A stretch of 64,000 nucleotides of DNA. Origin: an uncultured Porphyromonadaceae bacterium. Its GTDB lineage: Bacteria > Bacteroidota > Bacteroidia > Bacteroidales > Muribaculaceae. Positions 63,004-64,000 of the stretch are shown piece by piece. Position numbers and translations under genes: made by a program. Each line of letters begins with the position of its first letter. The first letter of the stretch is position 1. A model generated the notes under the pieces. That model saw nothing but the letters and a program-made list of their open reading frames with translations, was not told the origin of the DNA and did not search any database. Where the stretch lies: the NCBI GenBank assembly GCA_947175495.1, contig CAMWNB010000002.1, positions 31,029 through 95,028 on the forward strand, in the 5' to 3' direction.

Positions 63004-63054
63004 CAGTGTGTTTTCAGCCACACACATATATAGATTCAAACTTACACCCGCAAT

Positions 63055-63609
63055 ATGATTTTCAATTTCCGAATTGTTTCCGACGAAGTCGACAACTTCA
63101 AGCGAGAAATCAAAATCGACGCAGAGGCCACATTCCTGGACCTCAAAAACGCCATCTGCGATGCCGTAGGCTACGACAAAAACCAGATGTGCTCATTCTT
63201 CCTGTGCGACCGCAACTGGGAGAAAGAAAAAGAAATCACCCTCGAGGACATGGGCTCCGACTCCGACCAGGACGTGTGGCTCATGGAAGACTCCGTGCTC
63301 AGCGACTTCATCGACGACGAAGGCCAGAAGATGCTCTTCACCTTCGACTATCTCACCGACCGCAACTTCTTCATCGAGATGCGCGAGCTCATCACCGGCA
63401 AAAACCTCAAGGACCCCGTCTGCACCCTCGCCCTCGGCACCGCCCCCGCGCAGATGGTCGACCTCGACGAGTTCGACGCCAAAATCGACGCCAAAGCCGC
63501 CAAAGCCGCCAATATCGAAGACCTCGACGCCGACTTCTACGGCAACGACGAGTTCAACCCCGACGAATTCGACGCCGCAGGCTTCGACGAGATGACCTTC
63601 GACGAATAA
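63055..63609 (+). CDS. PRiA4_ORF3 / IS1096 TnpR-like acidic protein
   Basis: This 184-residue protein matches the PRiA4 ORF-3-like (IS1096 passenger TnpR) fold: IFNFRIVSDEVDNFKREIKI, ATFLDLKNAICDAVGYD, MCSFFLCDRNWEKEKEI. It has a strongly acidic C-terminus rich in Asp/Phe (DEFDAKIDAKAAKAANIEDLDADFYG at about residues 137-162, then DEFNPDEFDAAGFDEM). No transposase is next to it, so it is likely a stand-alone or domesticated gene. Function is not known. It ends with a strong terminator. Confidence 0.75.
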   Translation: MIFNFRIVSDEVDNFKREIKIDAEATFLDLKNAICDAVGYDKNQMCSFFLCDRNWEKEKEITLEDMGSDSDQDVWLMEDSVLSDFIDDEGQKMLFTFDYLTDRNFFIEMRELITGKNLKDPVCTLALGTAPAQMVDLDEFDAKIDAKAAKAANIEDLDADFYGNDEFNPDEFDAAGFDEMTFDE

Positions 63610-63634
63610 TCCCCCCGACATAAAAAATCTAACA

Positions 63635-63668
63635 GACAGCCGGCCCTCCCGGCTGTCCTTTTTTTTTG
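63635..63668 (+). terminator. Terminator of the PRiA4/TnpR-like gene
   Basis: A 9-bp stem (63635-63643 with 63649-63657) with a 5-base loop is followed by a run of about ten T. Confidence 0.92.
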
Positions 63669-63707
63669 TAGGACCGCTCTGCGGCCCTTTCCCCGATTAA
63701 TGCCGGC

Positions 63708-63759
63708 AACCACAGGCTGCGCAGCCGCCTCCTCGGCGTCTTGCTCACCTGTGGCTAAC
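63708..63759. repeat. Palindromic intergenic element with CCACAGG/CCTGTGG ends
   Basis: The stretch between AACCACAGG (63709-63717) and CCTGTGG (63748-63754) forms an imperfect hairpin of about 50 bases. Such compact palindromes are typical of dispersed REP-like elements; copies elsewhere in the genome cannot be checked here. Confidence 0.45.
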
Positions 63760-63783
63760 GATTGGTATGGCCGCTCTGCGGCC
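63742..63783 (+). repeat. Left arm of a 42-bp inverted repeat
   Basis: These 42 bases are matched, in reverse complement, by 63956-63997 with only a few mismatches. They include CTCACCTGTGGCTAA and GATTGGTA and end in a GC palindrome (GGCCGCTCTGCGGCC). Confidence 0.8.
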
Positions 63784-63888
63784 TTTGCTCCTTGGGCGTC
63801 GGCGGATGCAGCTTTGTCCGTCCGTGTCCGTCTTGTCCGCGAGAGGCGCTCCCGCGGACACGCGTCCCGGGATTTTCATGCGCCGTGC

Positions 63889-63927
63889 ATGGCGTCGGAT
63901 GATGGCGTCGGATGATGGTGTCGGATG
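63889..63927 (+). repeat. 13-bp tandem repeat, three copies
   Basis: Three units of ATGGCGTCGGATG type (63889-63901, 63902-63914, 63915-63927; the third has one change) are followed by a degenerate partial copy. They lie in the non-coding region between the arms of the inverted repeat. Confidence 0.8.
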
Positions 63928-63955
63928 ATGGCGGCGGGGATGGCGGATGGGGAGC

Positions 63956-63997
63956 GGCCGCGTGGCGGCCGTACCAATCATTAGCCACAGGTGAGCA
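63956..63997 (-). repeat. Right arm of the 42-bp inverted repeat
   Basis: This is the inverted partner of 63742-63783. It ends near the window edge, so the element may continue. The 172 bases between the arms contain no gene I can support. Confidence 0.8.
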
Positions 63998-64000
63998 GGG

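Noticed and set aside
63006..63623. 205-codon plus-strand frame overlapping the PRiA4/TnpR-like gene
   Set aside because: It is a shifted frame of the same DNA, rich in Arg/His/Pro, with a poor start.

Overview
The window looks like chromosomal DNA of a Bacteroidales bacterium, most likely a Muribaculaceae-type gut anaerobe (family level is inference). The evidence is in the sequence: promoters fit the Bacteroidetes pattern (TAnnTTTG at -7, often with TTTG or a near match about 20 bases upstream), Shine-Dalgarno sites are absent, LpxC and FabZ are fused, a DUF4492 gene precedes cydAB, and TonB receptors, DPP4/DPP5 peptidases and an ECF sigma operon of Bacteroidetes type are present. No phage, complete insertion sequence, CRISPR array or rRNA operon is visible. 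Nearly all of it is core chromosome.

Layout. 1-5 kb: the tail of a probable family 2 glycosidase, an acyl-CoA ligase, the ackA-pta acetate pathway (minus), a 50-residue membrane peptide and rplS. 5-10 kb: a lipoprotein and a TonB receptor (minus), diverging from an ECF sigma factor / membrane anti-sigma candidate / periplasmic coiled-coil operon, then tRNA-Leu(UAG). 10-17 kb: a LytS/LytTR two-component pair followed by a TolC-MacA-MacB tripartite exporter operon, and a secreted Pro/His-rich protein. 17-26 kb: pyrE with an SRPBCC protein and a Rieske-like lipoprotein, a short malic enzyme, and a large TonB receptor with a partner lipoprotein. 26-34 kb: a secreted orphan, lepA, nhaA, DUF4492-cydA-cydB and a YigZ protein. 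34-46 kb: DPP5, rplM-rpsI-rpsB-tsf, a 38-residue ORF, DPP4, a membrane protein with a Nudix-like tail, miaA and an orphan. 45-52 kb: tpiA, a two-helix RCK-like protein ending in a RyR repeat, a SPOR protein, folE, a Ca/Na antiporter and, facing it, DUF695-DUF1599-DoxX. 52-62 kb (minus): lptF/G-ribBA, lpxD-lpxC/fabZ-lpxA, rnpB, an ABC-F ATPase, and lrp with DAHP synthase/chorismate mutase. 63-64 kb: a PRiA4/TnpR-like acidic protein and a palindromic intergenic repeat element.

How it fits together: the metabolic genes suit a protein- and glycan-degrading fermenter that makes acetate (pta-ackA) and malate/pyruvate (malic enzyme) and respires at trace oxygen with cytochrome bd. Envelope building is prominent: Lpx enzymes, an LptF/G permease, MacAB-TolC, TonB receptors and lipoproteins.

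The most unusual items are (1) a 71-bp tandem repeat at 59018-59200 in which each of about three copies carries a promoter for the lptF/G operon; (2) the channel-like RCK + RyR protein at 46147-47961; (3) promoters whose -7 box nearly touches the start codon (ABC-F gene, DUF4492, TonB receptor), implying leaderless or almost leaderless mRNAs; (4) the palindromic repeat at 63742-63997; and (5) small ORFs and structured leaders near ribosomal protein genes. I did not find a defence island or other clearly new multi-gene system.
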